Shown here: piece after piece, positions 32,513-41,583 of the stretch
Layout of the letters: each line of letters starts with the position of its first letter
How positions within the stretch are numbered: the stretch's first letter is position 1
Source: an uncultured Clostridia bacterium
Lineage (GTDB): Bacteria > Bacillota > Clostridia > Lachnospirales > CAMVHY01
Assembly (NCBI GenBank): GCA_947427385.1
Contig: CANEHT010000009.1
Span: 1 to 43,585, forward strand
DNA: 43,585 nucleotides
Direction of reading: 5' to 3'
Position numbers and translations under genes: made by a program
The notes under the pieces: generated by a model
Told to the model about the DNA's origin: nothing
What the model saw: only the letters and a program-made list of their open reading frames with translations
The model's database searches: none

Positions 32513-33124
32513 TTACATTTTAAATAATGAATCTTTCAAATCAATATTATACTCAAATTCTTCATAGCTAACAATAATTCGTTCGCTATTATCTTTGTCA
32601 TAAATAACTAATTCGAGTGGTTTTTGCGTTTTATTATCTATAAATAATTTTTCCGACGATAAATATGGATGTTCACCCGGAATTTTTGCCTCTAGTACCG
32701 TACACTTACTCTTATCCATATTCGCTACACTTACTGATGTCTCTAATGATTTACTATAATTTCTAATAAAAGACGTCAGAAAAATTTCACTACGTTCCAT
32801 ATTTTCTTTATGAGTAACAGATACTCGTCCATTTATTTTTAAATTATATTGGTAAATTGATTTACCATCACTAAGTGTGATATTCCCGGCAGAATTTTCA
32901 GGCGATATTATTTCTATTCTATACTTACCGTCAGATTTACAATATTGAATTGTCTTATACTCGATAGTATTTTTATTTGAGATATATTTAACATTAGCCG
33001 TGCACTTATAACTTTTTAGATTAACTAACATATTATTTATTTTCTGGTACGATGATTCATTATTAATTTTTTTCGTACAACTACAAAGTAAAATCGTAGA
33101 TAGTAATAGTAAAAATTTCTTCAT
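32513..33124 (-). CDS. gerS: GerS-like lipoprotein (LolA fold)
   Basis: 203 residues. Lipoprotein signal (MKKFLLLLSTILLCSC, lipobox LLCSC), then a LolA/LppX-type domain: QKINNMLVNLKSYKCTANVKYISNKNTIEY, KYRIEIISPENSAGNITLSDGKSIYQYN, and KLFIDNKTQKPLELVIYD. In Clostridioides difficile GerS is a spore lipoprotein needed for germination and is encoded beside alr2, and the same neighbourhood is seen here. The name is by this analogy and by fold. Shine-Dalgarno CGGAGTG; divergent from rpmH. Confidence 0.78.
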   Translation of the reverse strand: MKKFLLLLSTILLCSCTKKINNESSYQKINNMLVNLKSYKCTANVKYISNKNTIEYKTIQYCKSDGKYRIEIISPENSAGNITLSDGKSIYQYNLKINGRVSVTHKENMERSEIFLTSFIRNYSKSLETSVSVANMDKSKCTVLEAKIPGEHPYLSSEKLFIDNKTQKPLELVIYDKDNSERIIVSYEEFEYNIDLKDSLFKM

Positions 33125-33183
33125 TAAGTATCACTCCGAAAAATGTTTTACATATTTATATTTTCCTGGGAATGTTTTTATGC

Positions 33184-33212
33184 TTGACTTTCATCACTAT
33201 CATTTATATAAT
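33184..33212 (+). promoter_or_regulatory. sigma-A promoter of rpmH-rnpA
   Basis: TTGACT, 17-base spacer, TATAAT: near consensus, about 34 bases before the rpmH start. Confidence 0.85.
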
Positions 33213-33245
33213 ATTTACGATTGATTTTTATTAGGAGGGTAATTA

Positions 33246-33380
33246 ATGAAAAGAACGTTCCAACCAAATGTACGGCATAGAGCTAAAGTTCATGGTTTTA
33301 GAAAAAGAATGAGTAACTATAATGGACGCAAAGTTTTGCATAGACGACGCGCTAAAGGTCGTAAAATTTTATCCGCTTAA
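33246..33380 (+). CDS. rpmH: 50S ribosomal protein L34
   Basis: 44 codons, start [20 protein letters not shown], then the highly conserved basic block [20 protein letters not shown] end. AGGAGGG Shine-Dalgarno. L34 is a 50S subunit protein. In most Bacteria it is near dnaA; here the upstream gene is a divergent gerS-like gene and no DnaA boxes were seen. Confidence 0.96.
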   Translation: MKRTFQPNVRHRAKVHGFRKRMSNYNGRKVLHRRRAKGRKILSA

Positions 33381-33438
33381 AATATTTTAAGGCCGCTATT
33401 TTGCCGGTCTTTTATTTTTATATGGAGAGTGTTCGTAA

Positions 33439-33789
33439 TTGCGTTCAACTATCTCATTACGTAAAAATTTCCAATTTAAATATGTATATGACCATGCAAA
33501 ATTCTTTACCGATAAATTTATCGTAATGTTCGTACTAAAAAATAATCTTTCCGTAAATAGATTAGGAATATGTGTAAGTAAGAAAGTTGGAAAAAGTTAT
33601 ATCCGTAGTCGTATCGTACGGCTTATCAGAGAAAATTACAGATTAAATGAGAAATATTTTTCAGTAGGATTTGACATAGTTTTTGTTGCACGTAAGGATA
33701 TTATTAATGCAGATTATTATGTAATAAAAAAATCGATAGTTAATCTTTCACGTAGGCATAAAATTTTTTCAGGTGATATATATGTGTAA
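33439..33789 (+). CDS. rnpA: ribonuclease P protein component
   Basis: 116 residues, TTG start after TGGAG. Typical blocks: LRKNFQFKYVYDHAKFF, NRLGICVSKKVGKSYIRSRIVRLIRENYRLN (the RNR-type basic motif) and FDIVFVARKDI. It binds the catalytic P RNA and helps cleave tRNA leaders. 58 bases after rpmH, and its end overlaps yidD by eight bases. Confidence 0.95.
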   Translation: MRSTISLRKNFQFKYVYDHAKFFTDKFIVMFVLKNNLSVNRLGICVSKKVGKSYIRSRIVRLIRENYRLNEKYFSVGFDIVFVARKDIINADYYVIKKSIVNLSRRHKIFSGDIYV

Positions 33790-33994
33790 AAATTTTTTGA
33801 TTCATATAATTGATACATATAGGAAATATTTATCACCATTTTTACCGAATCGATGTAAGTTTTACCCATCATGTTCGCAATACGCACGTGAGAGTATAAT
33901 AAAATACGGAGTTTTAATAGGATTGTTACTAACACTAAAGAGATTGCTAAGATGCAATCCATTTTCACGTGGAGGTTACGATCCAGTTCCATAG
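33782..33994 (+). CDS. yidD: membrane protein insertion efficiency factor YidD
   Basis: 70 residues from ATG 33782 (AGGTGA eight bases before it). Contains RKYLSPFLPNRCKFYPSCSQYARESI and the RCNPFSRGGYDPVP end that define YidD. Peripheral membrane protein that helps YidC. Confidence 0.95.
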   Translation: MCKNFLIHIIDTYRKYLSPFLPNRCKFYPSCSQYARESIIKYGVLIGLLLTLKRLLRCNPFSRGGYDPVP

Positions 33995-34011
33995 TTATAG
34001 GGAGGATTTAA

Positions 34012-34989
34012 ATGATACAAAAAGAGCCGGGAATTATGATAGGATTCATAACGAAGCTGTTAGGATTTATTTTTAATTTTGTATTTGACATAATTCATGA
34101 CAATATAACGGTAGCGAACTCACTTGGTATTTCAATTGTTGTTATTACGATAATAGTACGGATATTAATTTGGCCATTATCAATAAAGCAAGTAAAAAAT
34201 AGTTTAGCGATGCAGCATATTCAACCGGAATTAAAGAAGTTACAGAAGAAATATCCAGATAAAAATGATATAGAGTCACAAAAGAAATTAAATTTTGAGA
34301 TACAAAAATTATATGCGGAGAATAATATTCATCCAGCGGGTGGATGTTTACTAGCATTTATACAGCTTCCAATTTTTATGGCGTTAAATCAATTACTTGC
34401 ACGTTCTTATTGTTATATAAGTGATATCGGAGATATTTATAGAAATTTAGCAGAAAAAATTATGTCCGTACCGAATTATGTAGGGATTATGAAACCAATT
34501 GCGATACCGAAAGTTCCACCAAATATGACAATAGATTTACGAATAATTGAGGATATGCAAAAAGTTATAAATAAATTTACGTCGACAGATTGGGCGAATT
34601 TATTAGCTGGATTAGATTTATCAGTACGGCCGGAGATTACAAATTTATTGATAAGGAAAGAATCTATTGAAAATTTTTTTGGTATCGATTTAATTGACCA
34701 ATGTGGTTTACATTTCCCAGGCGTTATGATTCCAATTTTGTCAGTAATTACGACATTTCTTTCATCATATTTTATGAATAAAATGATGCCAATTGAAGAT
34801 GAAGGTGCGAAGGCTCAGCAAAAAATATTTTTAATTATTATGCCACTTATGATGGGTGGGTTTTCATTAGCTTTATCATCAGGTGTTGGTGTCTATTGGA
34901 TTACTAGCAGTATTATTCAGTTAATTCAGCAATTTTTTGCTAATAAATATCGTAAAAAATTACAGGAGGAAAATAATAATGCAAGATAA
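34012..34989 (+). CDS. yidC: membrane protein insertase YidC/Oxa1
   Basis: 325 residues. Short Gram-positive type, without the large periplasmic domain. Membrane segments include VANSLGISIVVITIIVRILIWPLSIKQ, CLLAFIQLPIFMALNQLL, MIPILSVITTFLSSYFMNK, and LIIMPLMMGGFSLALSSGVGVYWITSSI; the IKQ..SLAMQHIQPELKKLQKKY cytoplasmic loop is typical. The hydrophilic-groove Arg in IIVRILIW is present. No lipobox is seen. It inserts proteins into the cytoplasmic membrane. Shine-Dalgarno GGGAGG. The end overlaps the start of jag. Confidence 0.95.
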   Translation: MIQKEPGIMIGFITKLLGFIFNFVFDIIHDNITVANSLGISIVVITIIVRILIWPLSIKQVKNSLAMQHIQPELKKLQKKYPDKNDIESQKKLNFEIQKLYAENNIHPAGGCLLAFIQLPIFMALNQLLARSYCYISDIGDIYRNLAEKIMSVPNYVGIMKPIAIPKVPPNMTIDLRIIEDMQKVINKFTSTDWANLLAGLDLSVRPEITNLLIRKESIENFFGIDLIDQCGLHFPGVMIPILSVITTFLSSYFMNKMMPIEDEGAKAQQKIFLIIMPLMMGGFSLALSSGVGVYWITSSIIQLIQQFFANKYRKKLQEENNNAR

Positions 34990-35602
34990 TGAATTTAAAG
35001 TGACTGGTGCAACAGTTGAAGAAGCTATCAAAAATACTTTACAAAAATTTCAATTGCAACGTAAAGATATTGATGTAACTGTAATTGATAACGGTTCAAA
35101 AGGTATTTTAGGATTTAATAAACGGCCGGCAAAAATTTTAGTGAAAACAAATTTTGACGTACCAAAATTTGTTGAGGAGTTCTTTAATAAAGTTATACGT
35201 GGTTTGCATTTAGACGCAGATGTTATTACGAAATTTAACGGCAAAAATTTTATTGTTGAATTAATTGGTAGCGATGCAAGCTTTTTTATCGGTCATCATG
35301 GTTCTGTTTTGTATGCTTTCCAACATATTTTAAATTTGGCATTAAAAAAATATGAGGTACCGAAAGTTTTTATAGATGCTGGAAATTATCGTGATGAACG
35401 TAAAGAAAGTTTGGAGCGTTACGCAATAAATTGTGCAAAAAAAGTTATACGTACTGGTATAAAATATGTTTTTGAGCCAATGAATTCTTATGAGAGATTG
35501 ATTGTTCATACTGCTTTACAAAATTTTCCCGGTATTACAACTTATAGTGATGGGCTTGAAAATAATCGTCATGTTGTAATCGATTTAAATCGCCCAAAGT
35601 AA
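34979..35602 (+). CDS. jag: RNA-binding protein Jag/KhpB (KH-R3H)
   Basis: Start ATG 34979, GGAGGA before it, within the end of yidC. 207 residues: Jag N-terminal domain (FKVTGATVEEAIKNTLQKFQLQRKDIDVTVIDNGSKGILGFNKRPAKI), KH domain (GSDASFFIGHHGSVLYAFQHILN), and R3H domain (RRESLERYAINCAKKV, EPMNSYERLIVHTALQN). It binds RNA and affects cell-division and wall regulation. Normally followed by mnmE; not so here. Confidence 0.95.
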   Translation: MQDNEFKVTGATVEEAIKNTLQKFQLQRKDIDVTVIDNGSKGILGFNKRPAKILVKTNFDVPKFVEEFFNKVIRGLHLDADVITKFNGKNFIVELIGSDASFFIGHHGSVLYAFQHILNLALKKYEVPKVFIDAGNYRDERKESLERYAINCAKKVIRTGIKYVFEPMNSYERLIVHTALQNFPGITTYSDGLENNRHVVIDLNRPK

Positions 35603-35623
35603 AGGTAAGACCTTTACTTTTTT
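35596..35623 (+). terminator. terminator at the jag stop
   Basis: AAAGTAAAGGT-AAG-ACCTTTACTTT, perfect 11-bp stem then TTTTTC; it includes the jag stop codon. Confidence 0.8.
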
Positions 35624-35662
35624 CTTTAAAAATAAAAAAGTAAAACAAAAAAGAAACTAATA

Positions 35663-35696
35663 AAAAAATCTTTGTGCAAACGCACAAAGATTTTTT
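35663..35696. terminator. second terminator after jag
   Basis: AAAAAATCTTTGTGC-AAAC-GCACAAAGATTTTTT, a 15-bp perfect stem with T-run, probably bidirectional. Confidence 0.85.
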
Positions 35697-35704
35697 GTAA
35701 TGCA

Positions 35705-35796
35705 AAATAATTTTTTATGAAATTTTTTAATTTGTGAGTTTCATCAAGAAATTTTGAATTTAAATCAACAAAAAAGAGTCTTAAACGAGACTCTTT
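35705..35796. repeat. unit-flanking direct repeat, copy 1
   Basis: About 90 bp that recur at 36921-37012 with few changes (for example AAGAAATTTTGAATTTAAAT and AAAAAGAGTCTTAAACGAGA). The copies sit downstream of the two paralogous membrane-protein genes and mark a tandem duplication. Confidence 0.8.
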
Positions 35797-35800
35797 TTTA
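35770..35800 (-). terminator. terminator of the 35809-36843 gene
   Basis: AAAAAGAGTCT-TAAACG-AGACTCTTTTT hairpin. The corresponding copy at 36986-37015 has lost its right arm (AGATTTTTTTT), so it no longer forms the stem. Confidence 0.75.
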
Positions 35801-35808
35801 TTTTTTAA

Positions 35809-36843
35809 TTAAATTAATAGACAAGTTTTTTGTGAGTCCATAGGAGATTGAGGCTTAGTTTGATTTTGTGAATCATTTCCTTGAGCGTTTTCGTTTTCAA
35901 CTGCAACAGTTGAATTATTTGTATCATTTGATGGAACTGCTGTTTCACTTTGCCCAATTTCAACTTCTTCGTTGAATTTATTTATTTTATGTAAATTGTA
36001 CAACAAACAAGTGATACCAACTATCATTGTACATATTCCAAGTGAAGTGACAGCAATAGCAAGAATAATTGGCCAGACAATTGTAATTGCGGGTAAAAAT
36101 ATACATGAAGTTATTAAACCGGCGGTCAATATTGCTAAAAATATTGTTTCTCCTATTAAATTAATTTTCGTAAATTTTTTATTTAATAACCCTTTTTCAG
36201 TTATTATTTTTTCATCAAATAATTTTATTTTTTGTTCTGTTGAAAGGCAATCTATAAGTTCCCAATTTATGAGATTTAAAATTTTAAGTATAAAAATTTG
36301 ATATTCTTTTGGAATTTTTTCAAAGTTTTCTTTTGTTTGCATTGAGACAGATAAAAACATAAAAGCATAAGCTATCCAAGGCCCTAATTCTTTTTTTTGG
36401 CATAAATCAAAAAAAATTGGTTTAGGTTCTGGAGATCTAGACTTATAGTTATAAAAAAAATAAGTATCAAAATCAAAATTTTCACCAAATAAATTACGAA
36501 AACTTTCTGCATAAAAAATAAATTGCAAATGAAAAAAATGAATTAAAATAATATATTTGCTTAAAAAAGAAATAATTTCTTCAGGAGAAGATAATTTATT
36601 AAAATCTTTGTTTAAGAAATGACTTTTTACATCATTTAAAGATAATTTAATTGCTTTAAAATTATTATTTTCATTTTCGTTTTTCTCTTCCTCTTCTTCA
36701 TTAATATTTTGATTAGTAGATATTAATTTTTTTATTTCTTCATTAGATTTAAAAGTAAGAAATTTTTTAAAATCAGTGTTGGATAATTTTAAAATTAATT
36801 CTATTTCATTTTCAGAATTTTTAGATTGTACTACAGATTCCAT
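35809..36843 (-). CDS. unrecognised membrane protein, tandem paralogue 1
   Basis: 344 residues; no family recognised. Start supported by AAGGAGTAAT. The first two thirds are soluble, helical and acidic, with an Asn/Glu-rich stretch (EEEEKNENENNN); a central block reads LGPWIAYAFMFLSVSMQTKENFEKI. Two to three membrane helices follow near residues 225-290 (FLAILTAGLITSCIFLPAI, WPIILAIAVTSLGICTMIVG). The C-terminal tail is polar (AQGNDSQNQTKPQSPMDSQK). The protein at 37032-38193 has the same plan and a clearly related tail, so the two are tandem duplicates. Neither has a signal peptide; the tail membrane domain suggests an anchored cytoplasmic protein. Confidence 0.75.
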   Translation of the reverse strand: MESVVQSKNSENEIELILKLSNTDFKKFLTFKSNEEIKKLISTNQNINEEEEEKNENENNNFKAIKLSLNDVKSHFLNKDFNKLSSPEEIISFLSKYIILIHFFHLQFIFYAESFRNLFGENFDFDTYFFYNYKSRSPEPKPIFFDLCQKKELGPWIAYAFMFLSVSMQTKENFEKIPKEYQIFILKILNLINWELIDCLSTEQKIKLFDEKIITEKGLLNKKFTKINLIGETIFLAILTAGLITSCIFLPAITIVWPIILAIAVTSLGICTMIVGITCLLYNLHKINKFNEEVEIGQSETAVPSNDTNNSTVAVENENAQGNDSQNQTKPQSPMDSQKTCLLI

Positions 36844-36882
36844 TTCTATTACTCCTTTTAAAAATTACCTTTATAATGCATA

Positions 36883-37012
36883 ATAAAATAATTTTGTGCT
36901 AACAGCAAATGACAATTACGAAATAATTTTTTGTGAAATTTTTTAACTTGTGAGTTTCGTCAAGAAATTTTGAATTTAAATCAATAAAAAAGAGTCTTAA
37001 ACGAGATTTTTT
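36883..37012. repeat. unit-flanking repeat, copy 2
   Basis: Bases 36883-36940 match 38233-38290 (AAATGACAATTAC and AAATAATTTTTT.TGAAATT shared), and 36921-37012 match 35705-35796. It links the upstream flank of one unit to the downstream flank of the next, as expected from a tandem duplication. Confidence 0.75.
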
Positions 37013-37031
37013 TTTATTGTTGAAGATTAAA

Positions 37032-38193
37032 TTAATGCTTACTATATTCGTCATTGCTTGAATTTTGATTTTTAATTTGATTTAAATCACCCAGAAGAGG
37101 TTGAGGCTCAGTTTGATCTTTTGAATCATTTTCTTGAGTGTTTTCGTTTTTAACTTTAGGAATTGATTCTATGTTATTTTGTGACACTTCGTTTTTATCA
37201 TTTTTATTGGACACATATTCTTTATGAAATTCACGAGCTGATAAAATAGTAAAAGCGGTATATCCACATATTGAAAAACCATATAAAGGCAAAAGTATAA
37301 GATTTAATTCAGGTGCAAGTATACAAGCAGCAATAAATAAAGCTACGAATATTGTTAATAATATTGCAGAGATTATAGTTCCTGCTTTATTAGAGATAAT
37401 ATTATCTTTATTTGAATAACGTAATGCAGCATCTCTAAATGGTTTATTTAATTTCATTAAATTATTAGTTGTTTGTTTAAAGGAAGATAATTGATTATAA
37501 AAAAAAGCGGCCCAAATACCAAAATTTTTTTCATATTGTTTTGAAACAAGATACTCATAAAATTCTATTTTAGGAAATAAAGAATTATTTTGGTAAAAAT
37601 AATTTGAAATTTCCTTTTCTTTTATTGAAAAAAATTCATATATTTTATTATTCAATTCTTTTCTTAATTTACACATATTAAGTTCATGACGTGCATAGCA
37701 ATAAATCATCGTAAAACCATCAATTTCTTCTGGCGAAGAGAATTCTGCAAGATCTTTAATTGAAAGATAATTTACTAAAGAGTTAAGATTAAAATCAGTT
37801 GAATTTGGATTTAATTTTTCATTATCATTGTCATCATTAATAGTTTCATTTGGGAAATTTTTATCAAGCAATGTGAATAAAAATTTAATCGATTCTTTAT
37901 CATTGAGTCTATAAACAAATTGCATTTTAATATCAGGATCGTTTAATCCGTTAACAAAATCAGCAGTAATTTCAAATCCAAAAAATTTTTTATTAAATGA
38001 ATCCGGTGATTTTAAAATATCCAATATTTCTTCTTTATGTACACAATTATTATTTTTATTATCGTTATCATTTTTAACTTCATTGCAATAATCTAAAGCT
38101 TCTTTAGCATTATTTATCTTTAGCATTATTTATACGAAAATTAAATTCTTGATTATTTTGATTATCAAAATTTTGCCCGGCAGCTTCCAGCAT
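37032..38193 (-). pseudogene. membrane-protein paralogue 2, frameshifted near its start by a 16-bp tandem duplication
   Basis: The intact part is a 364-codon frame from ATG 38126, with the plan of paralogue 1: helical acidic N-terminal part, a GIWAAFFYNQLSSFKQT block, two membrane helices (ISAILLTIFVALFIAACILAP, LILLPLYGFSICGYTAFTIL), polar tail (NTQENDSKDQTEPQP). The real ribosome-binding site (AAGGAGTAGTGAAA) and ATG lie upstream at 38193, whose frame MLEAAGQNFDNQNNQEF.. stops after 27 codons. The two frames are joined if one copy of a perfect 16-bp repeat at 38101-38133 is removed. The ATG at 38126 lies inside the repeat and has no Shine-Dalgarno, so expression is probably low, or switchable by slippage. 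Confidence 0.7.
38101..38133. repeat. perfect 16-bp tandem duplication causing a frameshift
   Basis: CTTTAGCATTATTTAT occurs twice back to back (38102-38117, 38118-38133). Sixteen is not a multiple of three, so loss of one copy restores one frame from the ATG at 38193 through the rest of the gene. Confidence 0.95.
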
Positions 38194-38232
38194 TTTCACT
38201 ACTCCTTTTTAAAATTATTTCTAAAATTTATT

Positions 38233-38290
38233 GTAAAATAATTTTGTGTTAATGGCAAATGACAATTACAAAATAATTTTTTATGAAATT
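38233..38290. repeat. unit-flanking repeat, copy 3 (partial)
   Basis: Matches 36883-36940; the right half of the unit is lost where the deo promoter begins. Confidence 0.7.
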
Positions 38291-38318
38291 TGTATGATTT
38301 TTTTTTTAATGTTATAAT
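38290..38318 (+). promoter_or_regulatory. promoter of the deoD-deoA-deoB operon
   Basis: TTGTAT, 17-base spacer, TATAAT. Transcription should start near 38325. Confidence 0.65.
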
Positions 38319-38326
38319 TCATCTGC

Positions 38327-38347
38327 GAAATTTCATTGGGAAATTTC
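38327..38347 (+). promoter_or_regulatory. possible operator or leader hairpin of the deo operon
   Basis: Two copies of the palindrome GAAATTTC, five bases apart, at the transcription start. They can form an 8-bp stem-loop in RNA or a repeated operator in DNA. No regulator gene is adjacent. Confidence 0.4.
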
Positions 38348-38379
38348 TACTGTCTATTTATTTTAAGGAGGATGCTTTT

Positions 38380-39090
38380 ATGAAAAATACACCTCATATT
38401 AATCAAACAGCTGATATCGCTCAAACTATTCTCTTACCTGGTGACCCACTTCGTGCTAAATTTATTGCTGATAATTTTTTATCTGATGTCCGGCAATTTA
38501 ATTCCGTTAGAAATATCTTAGGCTTTACCGGTAATTATAATGGTAAACCAATTTCCGTAATGGCTACCGGAATGGGTAATCCTAGTATCGCTATCTATTC
38601 CTATGAGCTTATTAATTTCTTTGGTGTAAAAAATTTAATCCGAGTAGGTTCCTGTGGCGCTATCCAAAAAAATATCAATCTCTTCGATATAATTTTAGCA
38701 ATGGGTTCATGCTCGGATTCTAATTATGCTGCTCAATTTAAATTACTTGGTAATATCGCTCCTATTGCTTCTTGGCCCCTACTAAATACCGCATATAAAA
38801 CGTCCGAAAAATTAGGTATTAATCCTCATGTCGGTAATGTCTTATCTTCCGATATATTCTATGGTGAAGATATGCAGGATACTTTAAATTTTGGTAAGTT
38901 CGGTGTACTAGCAGTAGAAATGGAATCTAATGCTTTATATCTAAATGCCGCTCGCTATAATGCTAATGCACTTTGTATCTTAACTGTTAGTGATAATCTT
39001 ATTACTCATCAAGAAACTACTGCTGATGAGAGACAAACTGCTTTTACGACAATGATGAAACTCGCCCTTGAAACTGCTATTCAATTATAA
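38380..39090 (+). CDS. deoD: purine-nucleoside phosphorylase
   Basis: Start at ATG 38380 (AAGGAGG before it). 236 residues. DeoD hexameric family: ILLPGDPLRAKFIADNF (phosphate-binding GDP-R), TGMGNPSIAIYSYEL, IRVGSCGAI, and VEMESNALYL (substrate Met-Glu), with the catalytic Asp in VSDNL. It splits purine (deoxy)nucleosides with phosphate to base and ribose-1-phosphate. First gene of a salvage operon with deoA and deoB. Confidence 0.96.
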   Translation: MKNTPHINQTADIAQTILLPGDPLRAKFIADNFLSDVRQFNSVRNILGFTGNYNGKPISVMATGMGNPSIAIYSYELINFFGVKNLIRVGSCGAIQKNINLFDIILAMGSCSDSNYAAQFKLLGNIAPIASWPLLNTAYKTSEKLGINPHVGNVLSSDIFYGEDMQDTLNFGKFGVLAVEMESNALYLNAARYNANALCILTVSDNLITHQETTADERQTAFTTMMKLALETAIQL

Positions 39091-39111
39091 AAAAAATGGA
39101 GGTAGTCCGTA

Positions 39112-40404
39112 ATGAATATAGTAGATTTGATAATAAAAAAAAGGGATGGGAATGAGTTAACTAATGACGAAATAAAATTCTTTATTGATAGTGCTGTTAA
39201 TAAATCTATTCCGGATTATCAAATTTCTGCAATGCTTATGGCAATATTTTTAAAAGGAATGAGTGAGGAAGAAACTGCCGCTATTACTAAAGAAATGGTT
39301 TACTCGGGCGACGTATTAGATTTATCATCTATTCCCGGTATAAAAGTTGATAAGCATAGTACCGGTGGAATAGGGGATACGACAACGCTTGTACTAGCGC
39401 CACTTGTTGCCGCATGTGGTTTACCGGTAGTAAAGATGTCAGGACGTGGTTTAGGATTTACCGGTGGGACATTAGATAAAATGGAATCAATCGGTTTAAA
39501 TATAGATATTCCAATGGAGAAAGCATTAGAATATGTAAAAAAGTCCGGACTCGTTTTAATGGGACAAACTGCAAACTTAGCGCCGGCCGATAAAATTTTG
39601 TATGCCTTACGTGATGTAACGGGAACGGTCGAAAGTATTCCATTAATTGCTGCAAGTATTATGAGTAAAAAAATTGCGGCTGGTACTGATGCTATCGTTT
39701 TAGATGTAAAATGTGGAAGCGGTGCATTTATGCAAGATTTTGAATCCGCTAAAGCTTTAGCTAAAGAAATGGTTGCTATCGGTAAAAATATTGGACGTAA
39801 AGTTGTTGCATTAATTACAAATATGGACGAGCCTCTCGGTTTACATATTGGTAATTCATTAGAGGCTGAAGAAGCTATCGAAATTTTAAAAGGTAATATA
39901 AAAGGAAGATTGTTTGACGTTTCTATTGAACTTGCCGCAAATATGTTAGTTTTAGGTGAGAAAGCTGAAAATCTTGAGCAAGCACGTAAAATTTTAATTG
40001 AGAAAATAGAAAATGGTGAAGGATATAAAAAATTTTTGGAACTTGTTGCACAGCAATCTGAAAACTTTGACGGCACAATAAAAATTTCACGTGCGCCAGT
40101 TGAATATTCTGTTAAAGCTGAAAAAAGCGGCTATATTTATTCAATGGTTGCGTCACAAATTGGACGTGCGTCAATTGAAACTGGCGCTGGCCGTATGACA
40201 AAAGATGATGAAATTGATTATACCGCCGGAATTATTATGAAAGTTCGGCTCGGAGATTATGTAAATGCGGGCGACGAAATCGCACAAATTTTCTCATCAT
40301 CAAATGATAAATGTGAGCGCGCCGCAAAAATTTTATCGGCGGCTATTGAGATTAAATCTGAACGCCCGCAGTTAAAAAATTTAATTTTGGACATAATTAA
40401 TTAG
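39112..40404 (+). CDS. deoA: pyrimidine-nucleoside (thymidine) phosphorylase
   Basis: 430 residues, typical length. The family signature is [18 protein letters not shown], with [25 protein letters not shown] near residue 85 (phosphate and Lys/Ser contacts), and the C-terminal PYNP domain [28 protein letters not shown]. It phosphorolyses pyrimidine nucleosides. Shine-Dalgarno TGGAGGTAG, 21 bases after deoD. The product (deoxy)ribose-1-phosphate feeds DeoB. Confidence 0.96.
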   Translation: MNIVDLIIKKRDGNELTNDEIKFFIDSAVNKSIPDYQISAMLMAIFLKGMSEEETAAITKEMVYSGDVLDLSSIPGIKVDKHSTGGIGDTTTLVLAPLVAACGLPVVKMSGRGLGFTGGTLDKMESIGLNIDIPMEKALEYVKKSGLVLMGQTANLAPADKILYALRDVTGTVESIPLIAASIMSKKIAAGTDAIVLDVKCGSGAFMQDFESAKALAKEMVAIGKNIGRKVVALITNMDEPLGLHIGNSLEAEEAIEILKGNIKGRLFDVSIELAANMLVLGEKAENLEQARKILIEKIENGEGYKKFLELVAQQSENFDGTIKISRAPVEYSVKAEKSGYIYSMVASQIGRASIETGAGRMTKDDEIDYTAGIIMKVRLGDYVNAGDEIAQIFSSSNDKCERAAKILSAAIEIKSERPQLKNLILDIIN

Positions 40405-40414
40405 AGGTGTTCGT

Positions 40415-41578
40415 ATGAAACGAGCAATAATTATTGTAATGGATGGCGTTGGGATTGGTGAATTGCCTGATGCAAATAATTATGGTGATGCCGGCAGTAA
40501 TACTTTAATGAATATAAAAAAATCCGTTCCGAATTTACAGTTAAAAAATCTTTGTCGTTTAGGTTTAGGAAATATTGACGGCGAAAATTTGTACGATAAA
40601 GTTACAAATCCAATTGGAAGTTATGGAAAGTGTGCTGAAAAATCTCGTGGCAAAGATACGACAATAGGTCATTGGGAAATCGCCGGCGTTATTGTTGAGA
40701 AAGCTTTCCCAACTTATCCAAATGGTTTTCCGCAAGAAATTATCGAAAAATTTGAGAAAGCAATCGGTAAAAAAATTTTGGCAAATTATCCGGCGTCAGG
40801 TACAGAAATTATTAATAAACTTGGCGATGAACATTTGAAAACAGGTTGTCCGATAATTTATACTTCGGCCGACAGCGTATTTCAAATTGCGGCGCATGAA
40901 GATGTTGTGCCACTCGAAAAATTATATGAAATGTGTGAGATTGCCAGAAATATTTTAGTTGGTCAGCACGCTGTTGCACGTGTTATTGCGCGGCCATTTA
41001 CCGGCACAAGTGGCAATTATGTTCGTACAAAAAATCGTAAAGATTTTTCGATTGCGCCGATACGTAAAACTTTATTGGATTATGTAAGTGAGTCGGGAAT
41101 GGAAGTTGCGGCGGTTGGCAAAATCGAAGATATTTTTTGCAATCGTGGTATTACTAAAAAAGTTCATACGCGCGTAAATTCTGAAGGAATTGATGAAACA
41201 ATAAATTATTTACGGGAAGATTTTGGCGGCTTAATTTTTACAAATCTTGTAGATTATGACATGTTATATGGACATCGTAATGATGTTGATGGATTTGCAA
41301 AGGCGTTAAAAGAATTTGACGAACGTATTCCACAAATAATTGATGCGATGAACGATGACGATTTATTATTTATAACTGCTGACCATGGATGCGACCCGAC
41401 AACGCCAAGTACTGACCATTCACGAGAATATATTCCACTTTTGATTTACAACAAAAATATTAAGAGAACGAATTTGCATACGCGACAAACTTATTCTGAT
41501 ATTGCTGCAACTATTGCACAATATTTAGGGATTGATTCAGAATTAAATGGAACAAGTTTTTTGAACGAAATTTTATGA
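40415..41578 (+). CDS. deoB: phosphopentomutase
   Basis: 387 residues. Alkaline-phosphatase-superfamily enzyme: [24 protein letters not shown] (metal-binding Asp and phosphorylated Thr), [42 protein letters not shown], and [24 protein letters not shown] (His/Asp ligands). It converts ribose-1-phosphate or deoxyribose-1-phosphate to the 5-phosphate. Starts ten bases after deoA with AGAGGTG. deoC and a DeoR-type regulator are not in this cluster. Confidence 0.97.
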   Translation: MKRAIIIVMDGVGIGELPDANNYGDAGSNTLMNIKKSVPNLQLKNLCRLGLGNIDGENLYDKVTNPIGSYGKCAEKSRGKDTTIGHWEIAGVIVEKAFPTYPNGFPQEIIEKFEKAIGKKILANYPASGTEIINKLGDEHLKTGCPIIYTSADSVFQIAAHEDVVPLEKLYEMCEIARNILVGQHAVARVIARPFTGTSGNYVRTKNRKDFSIAPIRKTLLDYVSESGMEVAAVGKIEDIFCNRGITKKVHTRVNSEGIDETINYLREDFGGLIFTNLVDYDMLYGHRNDVDGFAKALKEFDERIPQIIDAMNDDDLLFITADHGCDPTTPSTDHSREYIPLLIYNKNIKRTNLHTRQTYSDIAATIAQYLGIDSELNGTSFLNEIL

Positions 41579-41583
41579 TTAAG

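Noticed and set aside
33125..33245. Replication origin next to rpmH
   Set aside because: No DnaA box (TTATnCACA) and no dnaA gene; the gap is explained by two divergent promoters.
35705..38290. Repeated non-coding blocks considered as a CRISPR-like or REP array
   Set aside because: Only two to three copies, 1.2-1.35 kb apart, with genes between them; explained by tandem gene duplication.
39300..40076. 258-codon frame on the minus strand inside deoA
   Set aside because: It is the antisense shadow of deoA, Ser/Pro-rich with no Shine-Dalgarno and no recognisable domain.
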